64,000 nt of DNA, from contig PLJM01000017.1 of assembly GCA_003139695.1 (NCBI GenBank), forward strand, positions 212,065-276,064, written 5' to 3'. The translations under genes were made by a program, and so were the position numbers. Source of the DNA: Candidatus Dormiibacterota bacterium. GTDB taxonomy: Bacteria > Chloroflexota > Dormibacteria > Dormibacterales > Dormibacteraceae. Under the pieces are notes generated by a model. That model was not told the DNA's origin and did not search any database. It saw nothing but the letters and a program-made list of their open reading frames with translations. Shown in pieces: positions 1-9,255 of this stretch. Each line of letters opens with the position of its first letter. Position 1 is the stretch's first letter.

Positions 1-696
1 CGGAAGCCAGCGTTCCGGAAGCCACAGCACGAACGCAGACCAGCCGACACCGAGCAGCACCCCACCCAACACATCGCTAGGCCAGTGGGCGCCGGCCCAC
101 ACCCTGGCGATGCACGTGAGCACGATCACGATCATGGCGAAGATCCAGAGGACGGGCCGGAATGCGGGCCTGATCTTCGGAGCGATGGCGACTGCGATCA
201 TGAAGGCCATCCAGGTGAAAAAGACCGCGTGTCCACTTGGGTAGCTGAAGCCTGTCGTCGGCGACAGAACGTGGACGAGGTCTGCTGGTGGCCGCTGCCG
301 TGAGATCACGAGCTTGATGAGGTTGTCGAGCAGGCTGGAGATGCTGCCGATCAACATCAACCAGCCGGCGCGGCGTTCGAAGATGAAGAGTGCAACCACC
401 GCAACGAGACCGAGCAGTACCTGCCAGATGCCCGCGCTCGCGTTGATGAGCTCCATCGGATAGACGATGGGCCCCCAGTTGAAGCTCTGGATGAACCTGG
501 CGATTGGGACATCGAATGGAAGCACGTCGTTCTGGACGACGAGGAAGGTGTCGATCGCGAACAGGATGAAAACGACAAGAGTGGTGGGGCCGAGCCAGCG
601 CCTGGCCGTCGGCCCGGGTCGCCCGGCGATAACCTCCGCCGCAGCCTGTTTTGGTTCGGCCAGCGGCGCCGACGCGTCCTTGGGTTGCGCGCTCAT
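1..696 (-). CDS. PAP2-family membrane phosphatase (3' end outside window)
   Basis: The reading frame runs from ATG at 694-696 off the left edge, giving 232 visible codons. The three PAP2 phosphatase motifs are present: K-x6-RP with K128 and R135-P136, PSGH at 153-156, and a later GAHWPSD block whose His is the expected second catalytic residue. Several hydrophobic helices surround them, so this is an integral membrane phosphatase acting on lipid phosphates such as phosphatidic acid or isoprenoid diphosphates; the substrate cannot be told from sequence. Its ATG overlaps the TGA of the upstream diacylglycerol-kinase-like gene (ATGA), so the two are probably translationally coupled. It is the last visible gene of a five-gene minus-strand operon that holds a second PAP2 gene. 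Confidence 0.85.
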   Translation of the reverse strand, partial: MSAQPKDASAPLAEPKQAAAEVIAGRPGPTARRWLGPTTLVVFILFAIDTFLVVQNDVLPFDVPIARFIQSFNWGPIVYPMELINASAGIWQVLLGLVAVVALFIFERRAGWLMLIGSISSLLDNLIKLVISRQRPPADLVHVLSPTTGFSYPSGHAVFFTWMAFMIAVAIAPKIRPAFRPVLWIFAMIVIVLTCIARVWAGAHWPSDVLGGVLLGVGWSAFVLWLPERWLP

Positions 697-1568
697 CGGC
701 TGAGGATCACCTGCACTGCGCTCAGCTCGGCAGTGATAGTAGCGGGCGTGCGCCCGATCTGCGCGTTGTCCGCGTAGATCCGCACCTTGGGCTTGGTCGT
801 CACCTCGATCTTGCGGAACTTGAACACCTGGCCAAGGCCTCCTTCTTTGTGTTTGGAAAGCACGACGCGGGCGAGCACACGCTTCGCGATGTCGGTGCGA
901 GTGGCGCCCGCATGCACGGACAACTCCAGGTATGGGTCCTGCGGCGTCTTGTCGCTCACCGGCATCTGGGCCCCGATCGACGTTGTGTTGGTAAAGACGA
1001 GGGACATCGCCGTGCCGCTGCCTCGTATGTCGCCGGTCAGCTCATAAGTGAAGGGCTTTGCCTCGGCAATGTGCTTCAAGTCCTCGGCGAAAGCTCCGAA
1101 GGCTCGATCCTTGGCTGATTCGCCCGCGGTGATGAACTCGCCGAAGAGTCCGATCGCGGCGGCCTCCAGGAAGATCTTTCCGTTCACCCGGCCGAGGGTT
1201 AACGGATGCGGCCGCCCAGTCTTGATCACCCTGATGGCCGCGTCCACGGTCATCGGGAGATGAAGCGACTTGGCGAAGTTGTTGAAGGTGCCCATCGAAA
1301 GAATGCCAATTGGATGCTTGGTGTCGGCCAGCTTACGCACCACCCAGCCGATGGTGCCGTCGCCGCCGGCAACGATGATCGTGGCGTTTGCGGAGACCAG
1401 CTTCTCGACGTCCATCTTGGGATCGAATTCGACGATGAGGCTGCCCGCGAAGGCCTTGCGGAGCTTAGCCTCGATCTGGGGTGTCATCGAGCCTGCTTTG
1501 GAGCTCAAGATCAACAGGCTTGTCGTGCCCTTGGCGCTGCTCTTTGCGGATCGTTTGGTCGTGCTCAT
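693..1568 (-). CDS. Diacylglycerol kinase-family lipid kinase (YegS/DagK-like)
   Basis: This 291-residue protein has the diacylglycerol kinase catalytic fold. The glycine-rich nucleotide-binding motif GGDGTIGWV lies near residues 68-76, followed by the GTFNNFAKSL segment typical of YegS/DgkB proteins. Such enzymes phosphorylate diacylglycerol or related lipids with ATP at the membrane surface, recycling diacylglycerol to phosphatidic acid. The start overlaps the stop of ppk1 by 4 bp, and its own stop overlaps the PAP2 start by 4 bp. It therefore sits between a polyphosphate kinase and a lipid phosphatase, which fits lipid phosphate turnover. Whether the substrate is diacylglycerol, a sphingoid base or another lipid is not visible. 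Confidence 0.85.
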   Translation of the reverse strand: MSTTKRSAKSSAKGTTSLLILSSKAGSMTPQIEAKLRKAFAGSLIVEFDPKMDVEKLVSANATIIVAGGDGTIGWVVRKLADTKHPIGILSMGTFNNFAKSLHLPMTVDAAIRVIKTGRPHPLTLGRVNGKIFLEAAAIGLFGEFITAGESAKDRAFGAFAEDLKHIAEAKPFTYELTGDIRGSGTAMSLVFTNTTSIGAQMPVSDKTPQDPYLELSVHAGATRTDIAKRVLARVVLSKHKEGGLGQVFKFRKIEVTTKPKVRIYADNAQIGRTPATITAELSAVQVILSR

Positions 1569-3667
1569 ACCGCCTCCTCTCGATCGTCCTCAACCAGGCC
1601 GAGGGTGGCGCGCTGCATAAGCGCCTGTGTGTTGAGCCCCTTGGCGGTCGCAACCTTGCTCCAGGTCCCGTCCCCGGCAAGCTCCCATGCGAGCGTGTCG
1701 TCGCTCAGCTCGAGCTCCAGGAACTGAACAATCTCCTTCTTGAGATCCGGGTCGTCCACCGGGACGACCGCCTCCACTCGCCGGTCGAGGTTGCGCGGCA
1801 TCAGATCGGATGAGCCGAAGAGAATGTCAGGGGAGGCTTCATTCCCAAAGCGAAAGATTCGTGAGTGTTCGAGGTAGTGGCCGACCAGGGAGCGCACTGT
1901 GATTCCGTCCGACAGCCCGGGCACACCCGGCTTGAGGCAGCAGATGCCGCGCACGATGAGGTCGATGCGAACGCCAGACTGAGAAGCCCGATAAAGGGCG
2001 TCAATCATCTCCGGGTCGACCAGGTTGTTCACCTTGATCACGATTCGCCCCTTCGGCTTCAGAGCCTCCTTCTGGATCATCCTCACCAAACCCGATCGCA
2101 GCGTCGTTGGCGCCACCAGGAGCCTTCGATACTTGCTCTGGCGGCTGTAGCCGGTGAGGTAGTTGAAGAGCTCGGCAATGTCGGCAGTCACATCCGGGTC
2201 TGCCGTGAACAAGGCGACATCTTCGAATGTGCCGGCAGTCGCCGCGTTGTAGTTGCCAGTTCCGATGTGCGCGTAGCGGCGGACGCCTTCGCCCTCCTGC
2301 CGCACCACGAGCATCAGCTTGGCGTGCGTCTTCAGGCCGACGAGGCCGTAGACCACATGGACGCCCGCCTCTTCCAGCGCCTTGGCCCACACGATGTTGG
2401 CCTGCTCGTCACCGCGCGCTTTGAGTTCCACGACCGCAACCACCTGCTTGCCGGCCTGGGCCGCGTTTTTGAGCGCGCGCGCCAATGGGCTCTCTGGGCC
2501 GGAGGTCCTGTACATCGAAACCTTGATCGCGAGCACGTCCTTGTCGCGGGCAGCCTGCTCGACGAACGACTCAACCGAGGTCACGAACGAGTCGTACGGG
2601 TGATGGACGAGAAGGTCTCGGTCTCGGATCACCTCGAAGAAATCGACCGAGTCGCCGCTGAGAGGTCGAAGCCTTGGCTGAGTCGCCGGCATCCACATCC
2701 TGGCAGGCAGCTGGTTGCTGCCCGGCACATGGATGGAAAGCAGGCCGGTCATGTCGAGCATCCCGCTCACTGTGTACACGTCCTGCTGGCCGAGCTCCAG
2801 CTCCCGCAGCAGCAGAGCGAGCACGTCGGGTGACATGTCGGGTCCCACCTCGAGACGGACCGCGCGGCCTTTCCGGCGCTTGCGCATGAGCTCTGCCTGC
2901 ACCGCCGCCATCAGGTCCTCGGCCTCGTCGTCATCCACGTCGAGATCGGCGTCCCGTGTGACTCTAAAGAAGTGATTGCTCACGATCTCCATTCCGGGGA
3001 ACAAGACAGGAAGATGAAGGGCGATCACCTGCTCGAGGGGCACGAATCGTTTGCCGTCGGGCAGGGCCATGAAGCGCGGCAGCAGCGCCGGCACCTTGAC
3101 CCGCGCGAATCGCGGCTGCTGTCGCTCGGGGTCGCGGACCATGACCGCAAGGTTGAGCGACAGGTTGGAGATGTAGGGGAAAGGGTGTGCCGGGTCGACG
3201 GCAAGGGGCGTAAGCACCGGAAATATCCGCTCCTTGAACACTTCTGCGAGGAGGTTCCGGTCTCCCTTGGACAGATCGTCAGCCTTGACTATCGTGGCGC
3301 CGGCCTCTGCGAGCTCGGGCACGATCTCCTCGTTGAACGTGGCCGACTGGCGCTCGATCAGGTCGCGCGCCCGCGCCCCAATCCCCTCGAGCTGCTCTTC
3401 CGAGGTCATTCCGTCCGGGGAGGTCAGTCTTAACGACGCCATGAGCTGCTCGTGGAGCCCGGCGACTCGCACCTGGAAGAAGTCATCGAGGCTGTCGCTG
3501 ACGATCGCCAGGAACCGGATCCTCTCTGCCAGCGGTCGCGCCAGGTCCTCGGCCATCGTAAGCACGCGGCTGTCGAAATCCAACCGCGAGAGCTCGCGGT
3601 TCGAGAACCTGTCCCGAGGCAGGGCTGCCCTCTGCGGCGACTGGCTGAGGGTCGACCTTACAGCCAT
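1565..3667 (-). CDS. ppk1: Polyphosphate kinase 1
   Basis: The 700-residue product matches PPK1, which reversibly polymerises the gamma phosphate of ATP into polyphosphate. The N-terminal domain starts with FSNRELSRLDF, and a central RxxSGP segment leads into the phospholipase-D-like C-terminal domains. The His that is autophosphorylated lies in KTHAKLMLV (about H448) and the second conserved His in HYLEHSRIFRFG (about H601). An upstream in-frame ATG at 3760 is possible, but ATG at 3665-3667 is preferred because it has AAGAGGTGA just upstream and begins 4 bp after the preceding PAP2 stop. The length is normal for the family. Its place between lipid phosphatase and lipid kinase genes is notable. 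Confidence 0.95.
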   Translation of the reverse strand: MAVRSTLSQSPQRAALPRDRFSNRELSRLDFDSRVLTMAEDLARPLAERIRFLAIVSDSLDDFFQVRVAGLHEQLMASLRLTSPDGMTSEEQLEGIGARARDLIERQSATFNEEIVPELAEAGATIVKADDLSKGDRNLLAEVFKERIFPVLTPLAVDPAHPFPYISNLSLNLAVMVRDPERQQPRFARVKVPALLPRFMALPDGKRFVPLEQVIALHLPVLFPGMEIVSNHFFRVTRDADLDVDDDEAEDLMAAVQAELMRKRRKGRAVRLEVGPDMSPDVLALLLRELELGQQDVYTVSGMLDMTGLLSIHVPGSNQLPARMWMPATQPRLRPLSGDSVDFFEVIRDRDLLVHHPYDSFVTSVESFVEQAARDKDVLAIKVSMYRTSGPESPLARALKNAAQAGKQVVAVVELKARGDEQANIVWAKALEEAGVHVVYGLVGLKTHAKLMLVVRQEGEGVRRYAHIGTGNYNAATAGTFEDVALFTADPDVTADIAELFNYLTGYSRQSKYRRLLVAPTTLRSGLVRMIQKEALKPKGRIVIKVNNLVDPEMIDALYRASQSGVRIDLIVRGICCLKPGVPGLSDGITVRSLVGHYLEHSRIFRFGNEASPDILFGSSDLMPRNLDRRVEAVVPVDDPDLKKEIVQFLELELSDDTLAWELAGDGTWSKVATAKGLNTQALMQRATLGLVEDDREEAV

Positions 3668-3671
3668 GCGT

Positions 3672-4325
3672 TCACCTCTTCCGCTCCAGCGCTGGATTGG
3701 AGAGCAGCCTGACGGACAGCACGAGCGACGTCCAGCCCAACCCGAGGGCCAGCCCCGCAATCACGTCGCTGGGCCAATGCTCGCCGAGGTAGATCCTGCC
3801 AATGCAATCCACAAGAAGCACCAAAGCCGCTGCTAACCACGCAATTGACAGCAAGGCGCGGGGAAGGCGGCCGAAAGCGAGGCAGACGACGAGCAGTACG
3901 AGAACCCAGCTGAAGAAGACGACGTGCCCGCTGGGAAAGCTGAAGCTGCCGGTGTGGCGGATCACCTGGACCAGGTCCGCGGATGGCCGGGGCCGCTGAA
4001 TGATCCCCTGGATGATCGAGTAGATGGGTCCGGCAAGCGCCCCAACAGCGATCAGTGGCGCCCTCCTCCAGCTGATCACGGCCACGACGGCGATGGCGGC
4101 GATACCGGCGTAAAGCTGTCGGGTGCCTTCCAACCAGTCGAACCAATTGAACACGGTGACGAGCGGCCCCCAGGACACTGCCTGTATCGAGCGCTCGATG
4201 GAAATGTCAAACGGCATGTACTGGTGGCCGACCGCATAGAGAGTCAGGCCGGCGAAGATCGCGAGCAGCAGTAGGCCGACCCCTAGAAGGGGCCACCTAA
4301 AAGGCGATGTCCTCTCTCTACGCAT
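3672..4325 (-). CDS. PAP2-family membrane phosphatase
   Basis: This 217-residue membrane protein has PSGH at 131-134 and GEHWPSD at 181-187, the second and third PAP2 motifs. The first motif is imperfect: the RP pair at 113-114 is present, but the Lys expected six residues before the Arg appears to be Gln106. About six hydrophobic helices are visible, the first at residues 11-33. The ATG at 4323-4325 follows the stop of the DUF1206 gene by about 23 bp. It resembles the phosphatase gene at the left edge in layout, so the operon encodes two related but non-identical enzymes on either side of ppk1 and the lipid kinase. The substrate is unknown. Confidence 0.85.
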   Translation of the reverse strand: MRRERTSPFRWPLLGVGLLLLAIFAGLTLYAVGHQYMPFDISIERSIQAVSWGPLVTVFNWFDWLEGTRQLYAGIAAIAVVAVISWRRAPLIAVGALAGPIYSIIQGIIQRPRPSADLVQVIRHTGSFSFPSGHVVFFSWVLVLLVVCLAFGRLPRALLSIAWLAAALVLLVDCIGRIYLGEHWPSDVIAGLALGLGWTSLVLSVRLLSNPALERKR

Positions 4326-4348
4326 CGGGAGCGCGGCGACGATTGCGC

Positions 4349-5224
4349 TCAACCGGCGCTGCTGCCAAGCAGCTTCACCCACCTTGCACAGGCGAAGGAG
4401 TGGAGGCCGAGCGCCACAAATCCCAGCGCGATGATTCCGACCAGCAGATGGCCGTATGGCTGGCTCAGGAGGAACAGGAAGGCTCCGCCGAAGCCGGTGG
4501 CCTTGTCCGGGGCGTGATGGATTCCAGCCTGGATGAGGAAAAATCCGATGACCAGGAAGGTGACGCCTCTGGCGGCCATCCCGAAGCGGCCGAGCCCGAC
4601 CGCGATGTCTTTTTCGGACTTGCTCATCTCGCCCGCTTTCAGGTCGGTCTTGAACGTGGCCCGGTAGGCCTCGATGAACTGCCCCGCGCCGATCGCGAGC
4701 GCGGCGACGCCCAGCAAGATCGTGATGACGCCGCCGGCAGGATTCGTCAGGAGAGCGCTCACCGCCTTCTGCGTGCTGTCGTTGGAGGTCGAGCCTTGAC
4801 CGGCGAGAATCTGGAGAGCGAAAAAGGCGATCGCCGCATAGGAGAAGGCGCTCGTGAGGAAGCCGATTCGTGCCGCAATGCCCTTGGTGTCCCGGCCACG
4901 GTGAAGGGGATCGAAGATCGCCCGGATGAAACCCCACAGCGAGTAGGCGGCCAAACCGACGATAGTCACAATCAGCACCAGCTTTCCGAATGGGTTGCCG
5001 ATCAGCCAGACGAGGCTTCCCGACAGGTCGGTGGCCTTGCCGCCCGGTTGCGCGGCCGCGATCCGCAGGGCGAGGAAGCCCATGACCACATAGAGCAATC
5101 CCCGGACCACGTAGCCCAGGCGCTCGAGCAGCTCGAGCGTGGGGTTCGCCGCCGCATGTTTGACAGCCCCGGCACCGCTTTGAATCTTTGCCATCTCAGG
5201 CCTCGGGCTTTCCACTTCACCCAC
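4349..5224 (-). CDS. DUF1206-family membrane protein
   Basis: The 291-residue protein is built of three repeats of a two-helix hairpin, each opening with a pattern like RLGYVVRGLLYVVMGFLAL (near residues 35, 125 and 215). That is the organisation of the DUF1206 family, whose function is not known. Translation starts at GTG 5224, with a strong AGGAGGT Shine-Dalgarno at about 5230-5236. It is the first gene of the minus-strand operon that continues into PAP2, ppk1, lipid kinase and PAP2, so a role in membrane lipid or phosphate handling is a reasonable guess from context only. Confidence 0.8.
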   Translation of the reverse strand: MGEVESPRPEMAKIQSGAGAVKHAAANPTLELLERLGYVVRGLLYVVMGFLALRIAAAQPGGKATDLSGSLVWLIGNPFGKLVLIVTIVGLAAYSLWGFIRAIFDPLHRGRDTKGIAARIGFLTSAFSYAAIAFFALQILAGQGSTSNDSTQKAVSALLTNPAGGVITILLGVAALAIGAGQFIEAYRATFKTDLKAGEMSKSEKDIAVGLGRFGMAARGVTFLVIGFFLIQAGIHHAPDKATGFGGAFLFLLSQPYGHLLVGIIALGFVALGLHSFACARWVKLLGSSAG

Positions 5225-5413
5225 TGCTGACCTCCTAAATGACGTTAGGAAGCCCTGGCGACCGCCAGAGCATCCAAAAGAGAACGGTTGAAGGGGACAA
5301 TCTCACCGACCTTGGCATCCCTAAACCTTGGCCCTGGAAGCGGAACAATCGCCATAACAGCCCAGGTTCCCGTACATACGTTCACCCTGGGGGTGCGCTT
5401 AATCTGTTTCGCG

Positions 5414-7042
5414 ATGCGACAGGAGGAGCCAGCCGGCGGCGCCCTGGAGAGCTGGTTTCTCACCGCCCCTGAACGGGGCAACGAGTTCACCGAGCTTGAC
5501 AGGCGTCATGCGTCCGGTGCGGCTTGGACCACCGGCAACTCGGTCGAGACCCTGGTTCACGGAGCGACGTATTTCCGCCGTTTGTTGAAGGAGATCGGTG
5601 AGCTGGGCGCCGGCGACCAGATGTTTTTCACCGACTGGCGAAGCGATCCCGACCAGCGTCTTGGTGACGGTCCAGACACGGAGGTCGGAGCGGTCATCTC
5701 CGCCGCGGCTCGTCGTGGAGTGAGCGTGAAAGCATTGCTCTGGCGATCACACTCGGATCGGCTTGGATTCAGCGCCAAAGAGAACCGCCACCTGGGCAAG
5801 GTGGTGAATGCGGCTGGAGGCGAGATTCTTCTCGACCAACGCGTACGCCTGGGTGGCTCCCACCACCAGAAGCTCGTCGTCATCCGCCACGGTGGTGGGA
5901 CTGGTTCCGACGTCGCCTTTGTCGGCGGGATCGACCTCTGTCACAGCCGCCGCGACGATGCCCAACATCTCGGAGACTCGCAGAGCCAAACGATGGCGCC
6001 CCTGTATGGAGCGACCCCACCCTGGCATGACGTCCAGGTGGCGATCCAGGGCCCGGCTGTCGGCGACCTTGAGTTCACATTTCGCGAGAGGTGGGCGGAT
6101 CCAAGCCCGCTCAGTCGAGATCCGGTCGGGGTACTCCATGACGTCATTGGTCGGTCGGACCGCAAGGCGAGCACGCTGCCGCCGATGGCTTCAGACCCGC
6201 CGGCGCGCGGGACCCATTCCGTCCAGGTGCTGCGCACGTACGGCAGCCGTCCACGCGGTTATCCGTTTGCCCCTCACGGCGAGCGCAGCATCGCGCGCGC
6301 GTACCTGAAAGCGCTGCGCCGCGCCCGCCGGCTCATCTATATAGAAGATCAATTCCTCTGGTCGAAAGACGTGATGAGGCCGTTCGTCGACGCCCTGATC
6401 TCCAACCCTCAGCTGCACCTGATAGCAGTGGTCCCCAGATACTTCGACCAGGCCGGCGCGATGACGCTCCCGCCGAACCAGATTGGGAGGGAACAGGCGG
6501 TTCAGGCTCTGCTCGAAGCCGGCGGGGACCGCGTCGCGATCTTCGATGTTGAGGACGTGCTTGGAGTTCCGGTTTACGTGCACGCCAAGGTCTGCGTGAT
6601 CGACGACGTCTGGACGTCGGTCGGGTCGGATAACTTCAACCGCAGATCGTGGAGCCATGACTCCGAGATCGCATGCGCAGTGCTGGACGAGGTGCGCGAT
6701 TCGAGGGAGCCGGTCGATCCGGCGGGCCTGGGTGATGGCGCGCGCACGTACGCCCGCGACCTGCGCTTGCAGCTCTGGCGAGAGCATCTCGGCCGTGCCG
6801 AAGGTGACGATCGAGACCTGCTCGATCCAGCCCGGGCGGTGGAGACGTTTCATGCCAGCGCGGACGCGCTTGAACGCTGGCACTCGGGTGGTGATCGGGG
6901 TGAGCGCCCTGCCGGTCGCGTGAGGCCACATCCACGGATCAAGCCGTCGCGGATGACGAGGTTGTGGGCCGAGCCGTTCTATCGAATCGTCTACGACCCC
7001 GACGGACGCCCGCCGGCATTCCGTAAGGCGGGAACGTGGTGA
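5414..7042 (+). CDS. Phospholipase D-family protein (two HKD motifs)
   Basis: Two HxK motifs of the phospholipase D superfamily are present: HHQKLVVI near residue 148, followed by VAFVGGIDLC, and HAKVCVIDD near residue 389, followed by SVGSDNFNRRS. The 542-residue length and the FxGGID/GSDNxNxRS signatures resemble bacterial phospholipase D or cardiolipin synthase-like enzymes that transfer or hydrolyse phosphatidyl groups. There is no obvious signal peptide. The ATG at 5414 is chosen because the region upstream reads poorly as protein; an in-frame ATG exists at 5288. It is divergent from the DUF1206-ppk1 operon, and 5225-5413 must hold promoters for both directions. Its position next to lipid kinase and phosphatase genes supports a phospholipid substrate. 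Confidence 0.85.
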   Translation: MRQEEPAGGALESWFLTAPERGNEFTELDRRHASGAAWTTGNSVETLVHGATYFRRLLKEIGELGAGDQMFFTDWRSDPDQRLGDGPDTEVGAVISAAARRGVSVKALLWRSHSDRLGFSAKENRHLGKVVNAAGGEILLDQRVRLGGSHHQKLVVIRHGGGTGSDVAFVGGIDLCHSRRDDAQHLGDSQSQTMAPLYGATPPWHDVQVAIQGPAVGDLEFTFRERWADPSPLSRDPVGVLHDVIGRSDRKASTLPPMASDPPARGTHSVQVLRTYGSRPRGYPFAPHGERSIARAYLKALRRARRLIYIEDQFLWSKDVMRPFVDALISNPQLHLIAVVPRYFDQAGAMTLPPNQIGREQAVQALLEAGGDRVAIFDVEDVLGVPVYVHAKVCVIDDVWTSVGSDNFNRRSWSHDSEIACAVLDEVRDSREPVDPAGLGDGARTYARDLRLQLWREHLGRAEGDDRDLLDPARAVETFHASADALERWHSGGDRGERPAGRVRPHPRIKPSRMTRLWAEPFYRIVYDPDGRPPAFRKAGTW

Positions 7043-7073
7043 CGCTCGACAGCTCGCGCTGATCAGCTGACCG

Positions 7074-8180
7074 TCAGCGGGTTGGCTTTGAGACCCGGCG
7101 GCGAGCCGCGCCTCGCTCAACATGAGGAATGTAAGACCGATCGCCGATCCACTTTGCAGGGAGGATCGCCAGGCGGCCGGCCAGCTGGTTGATGGTCGAG
7201 GCATACATCGACCGCAGGGAGGCGAACTCCTTCCAGGCGATGTCGGCCTCGCGGCATTTATAGCCCGCGGTGAGGAGCCGCTCGCGAGCGTCGTCGAATT
7301 CCTGGCGCTCGACGATCGGAACGCCCGCGTTCTTGAACCGGAAGTACCACGCGAGGTCTTCTACCAGGTGATTGCCGACCTTGAACATCAGGCGCGCGTG
7401 GCCTTCAGTCGCATCCTCGCTGACCACGGTGCTGAGGACGAGCGTCGCTGCATCCATCACCGCGCCGAACGAGTTCAACCACGCCTCGTTGTCGTGGCTC
7501 GACCTGAAGTACACAAGGATGGGGTAGGCGAGGTGGCTCTCGAGCACGGCGGCGGACCATCGCCGCCAGTCGTCGAAGGTCGCGCGTAGCTCATCGGGCA
7601 TGCGGTGGCTGGCGACCGTCTCGAGAATTTGCAAGCCCGCCGGCGGCGCTCCTGCCAAGGCATCGAGCGTGACGACCAGCTCTTCTCGGCGCTGGAACGA
7701 ACCGTACAACGAGAAGAGCAGGCTGATGACGAGGGCGATCAAGGCCACACCTGTCGCACTCTCAGCGATGATCACGAGGCGGGCGAGGGCGCCAACGGGC
7801 AGGATCTCCCCGTAGCTCAGCGGCAGCAGGGTCGACGCGGAGAAGTACAACGATGTCCAGAAATCCTGGGGCGGCGGCTGGATTTGAGCTGGGATGGCAT
7901 CGATGATCAACGCAAAGCCGAGGATGCTCGACAGGGCCCAGAACGCGAGCAGGGCCAGCAGGCCAACAGGGCCGAACGTGCCCAGCCAGTTCTCGCGACG
8001 TTCGATGCGCGAGTCGCGGGTGCCCAACCATCGCCAGGTCGCCCAAAGCGGGCGCAGGAGCCAGGGCGCGATACGAAGCTTGCCAATCGAAGGCCGCGGC
8101 AGGACCACCGACTGGAAAACGTCGTAAAAGGCCACGCCAAGGATGACGACGCCAAGCGCGGCCTCAACCATTCGGAGCAT
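7074..8180 (-). CDS. Two-TM pore-loop ion channel with a large cytoplasmic domain
   Basis: The protein has 368 residues. After an N-terminal helix (4-20), two hydrophobic helices at about 70-94 and 134-158 bracket a pore-helix-like segment ending in TLLPLSYGEI at 117-126. This lines up with the TVGYGD selectivity filter of potassium channels but with Ser and Glu at the positions of Gly and Asp. The remaining 200 residues are soluble and mostly helical, without an RCK/TrkA nucleotide-binding motif. The family of small prokaryotic 'ion channel' proteins is recognisable; the selectivity is not. The gene is convergent with the phospholipase D gene, 31 bp away, where a GCTGATCAGC palindrome lies at 7061-7070. 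Confidence 0.7.
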   Translation of the reverse strand: MLRMVEAALGVVILGVAFYDVFQSVVLPRPSIGKLRIAPWLLRPLWATWRWLGTRDSRIERRENWLGTFGPVGLLALLAFWALSSILGFALIIDAIPAQIQPPPQDFWTSLYFSASTLLPLSYGEILPVGALARLVIIAESATGVALIALVISLLFSLYGSFQRREELVVTLDALAGAPPAGLQILETVASHRMPDELRATFDDWRRWSAAVLESHLAYPILVYFRSSHDNEAWLNSFGAVMDAATLVLSTVVSEDATEGHARLMFKVGNHLVEDLAWYFRFKNAGVPIVERQEFDDARERLLTAGYKCREADIAWKEFASLRSMYASTINQLAGRLAILPAKWIGDRSYIPHVERGAARRRVSKPTR

Positions 8181-8264
8181 GGCGAGAAACTTTAACTACT
8201 ACTGCTGGATTCGCTGTGCCACTCGGCAGGCGAGGGCCATCACTGCCTGAGCCGACAGCAGCCG

Positions 8265-9203
8265 CTACGCCTTGGTCGGCGCTTCCGAGGCCGCGCGTGG
8301 ATTGGGCAAGGGCGTCAGCGTCCGCTCCACCTGGGCGCGCAGGTGCTCGAATGGCGGTGGTAGTGAGATTCGCTCGCCCAGGTGCTCGAGAGGCTCGTCG
8401 GTCGTGAAGCCAGGACCGAGGGTCGCTATCTCGAACAGGACGCCACTCGGCTCTCGAAAATAAATCGACTTGAAGTAGTACCTGTCGATGATCGGTGTCG
8501 GTCGCGCGCCGGACGCCACCACCTTTTCCCGCCACGCGGCATGGTCCTCGAGAGTCGACGACCATGCGACATGGTGAACAGTTCCAGCGCCACTCGTGCC
8601 TCGTTCGGCCGGCGCCGGGTCATATCCATAGAAGGAGCCGCGCTTCTCGCCGCGAGACTCGAACTCGCCTGGGTCCGTGCTCCGGAACCTGAGGGTGTCC
8701 TCCAGGAGTGATTGGCTGCGCTCCGGTGCGCTCGAGTAGGCGCGAACGCCGGCGAATCCCTGCAGGGCGTTCTCGGCCGGAATCTCTGGATGCTCCGCGA
8801 TCAGCGGCGCATCGGTGACGTCGTCGACGATGAGCTCGAGGCCCAGCCCTTCGGGGTCTGCAAAGCGAAGGCGGCCCTCGGCGCGCTCGGTGTCGGTTCC
8901 GTGGCCCGCGAGGCGCTCCGACCAGAAGTCGAGCGCTCTTTCGCTACCGACCCGAAAGGCGATGCGGTGGATCATCCCGGCCCCCGCCCTGCCTCGCGAC
9001 ACTCCGGGGTACTCGAAGAACGTCATGTCCGCCCCGGCGCTGGCGTTCTCGTCCGCATAGAACAGGTGGTAGACAGTCGGGTCGTCCTGGTTGACGGTCT
9101 TCTTGACCAGGCGGAGGCCCAGCACGCCGGCGTAGAAGGCGACGTTGCCCGGTGCGTCCGCTGTGATTGACGAGATGTGGTGGATGCCGTCCAGATTCTT
9201 CAT
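8265..9203 (-). CDS. Ring-cleaving dioxygenase-type vicinal-oxygen-chelate protein (MhqO/LinE-like)
   Basis: Two glyoxalase/VOC modules are visible in 312 residues. The first begins DGIHHISSITADA with the metal-ligand His. The second contains TVHHVAWSS and ends in VLFEIATLGPGF, whose Glu would complete a 2-His-1-carboxylate iron site. The order and the spacing between modules match hydroquinone-type ring-cleaving dioxygenases of the MhqO/LinE group, which open chlorinated or quinol rings. Translation is placed at ATG 9201-9203 because MKNLDGIHH is where such proteins begin, although an in-frame ATG exists at 9245. It appears monocistronic. The substrate cannot be inferred from neighbours. Confidence 0.8.
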   Translation of the reverse strand: MKNLDGIHHISSITADAPGNVAFYAGVLGLRLVKKTVNQDDPTVYHLFYADENASAGADMTFFEYPGVSRGRAGAGMIHRIAFRVGSERALDFWSERLAGHGTDTERAEGRLRFADPEGLGLELIVDDVTDAPLIAEHPEIPAENALQGFAGVRAYSSAPERSQSLLEDTLRFRSTDPGEFESRGEKRGSFYGYDPAPAERGTSGAGTVHHVAWSSTLEDHAAWREKVVASGARPTPIIDRYYFKSIYFREPSGVLFEIATLGPGFTTDEPLEHLGERISLPPPFEHLRAQVERTLTPLPNPRAASEAPTKA

Positions 9204-9255
9204 TTCACTTGATGAAAACCTGGGCACCCCGCGTTTGTTCCGCACCCCGAACGGC

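Noticed and set aside
1865..2833. Plus-strand frame of 322 codons opposite ppk1
   Set aside because: No recognisable domain, opposite a clear PPK1 with all catalytic residues.
3672..4937. Long version of the second PAP2 gene starting at 4937
   Set aside because: Residues before 4325 are antisense-like and overlap the DUF1206 gene; the motif-bearing protein starts at 4325.
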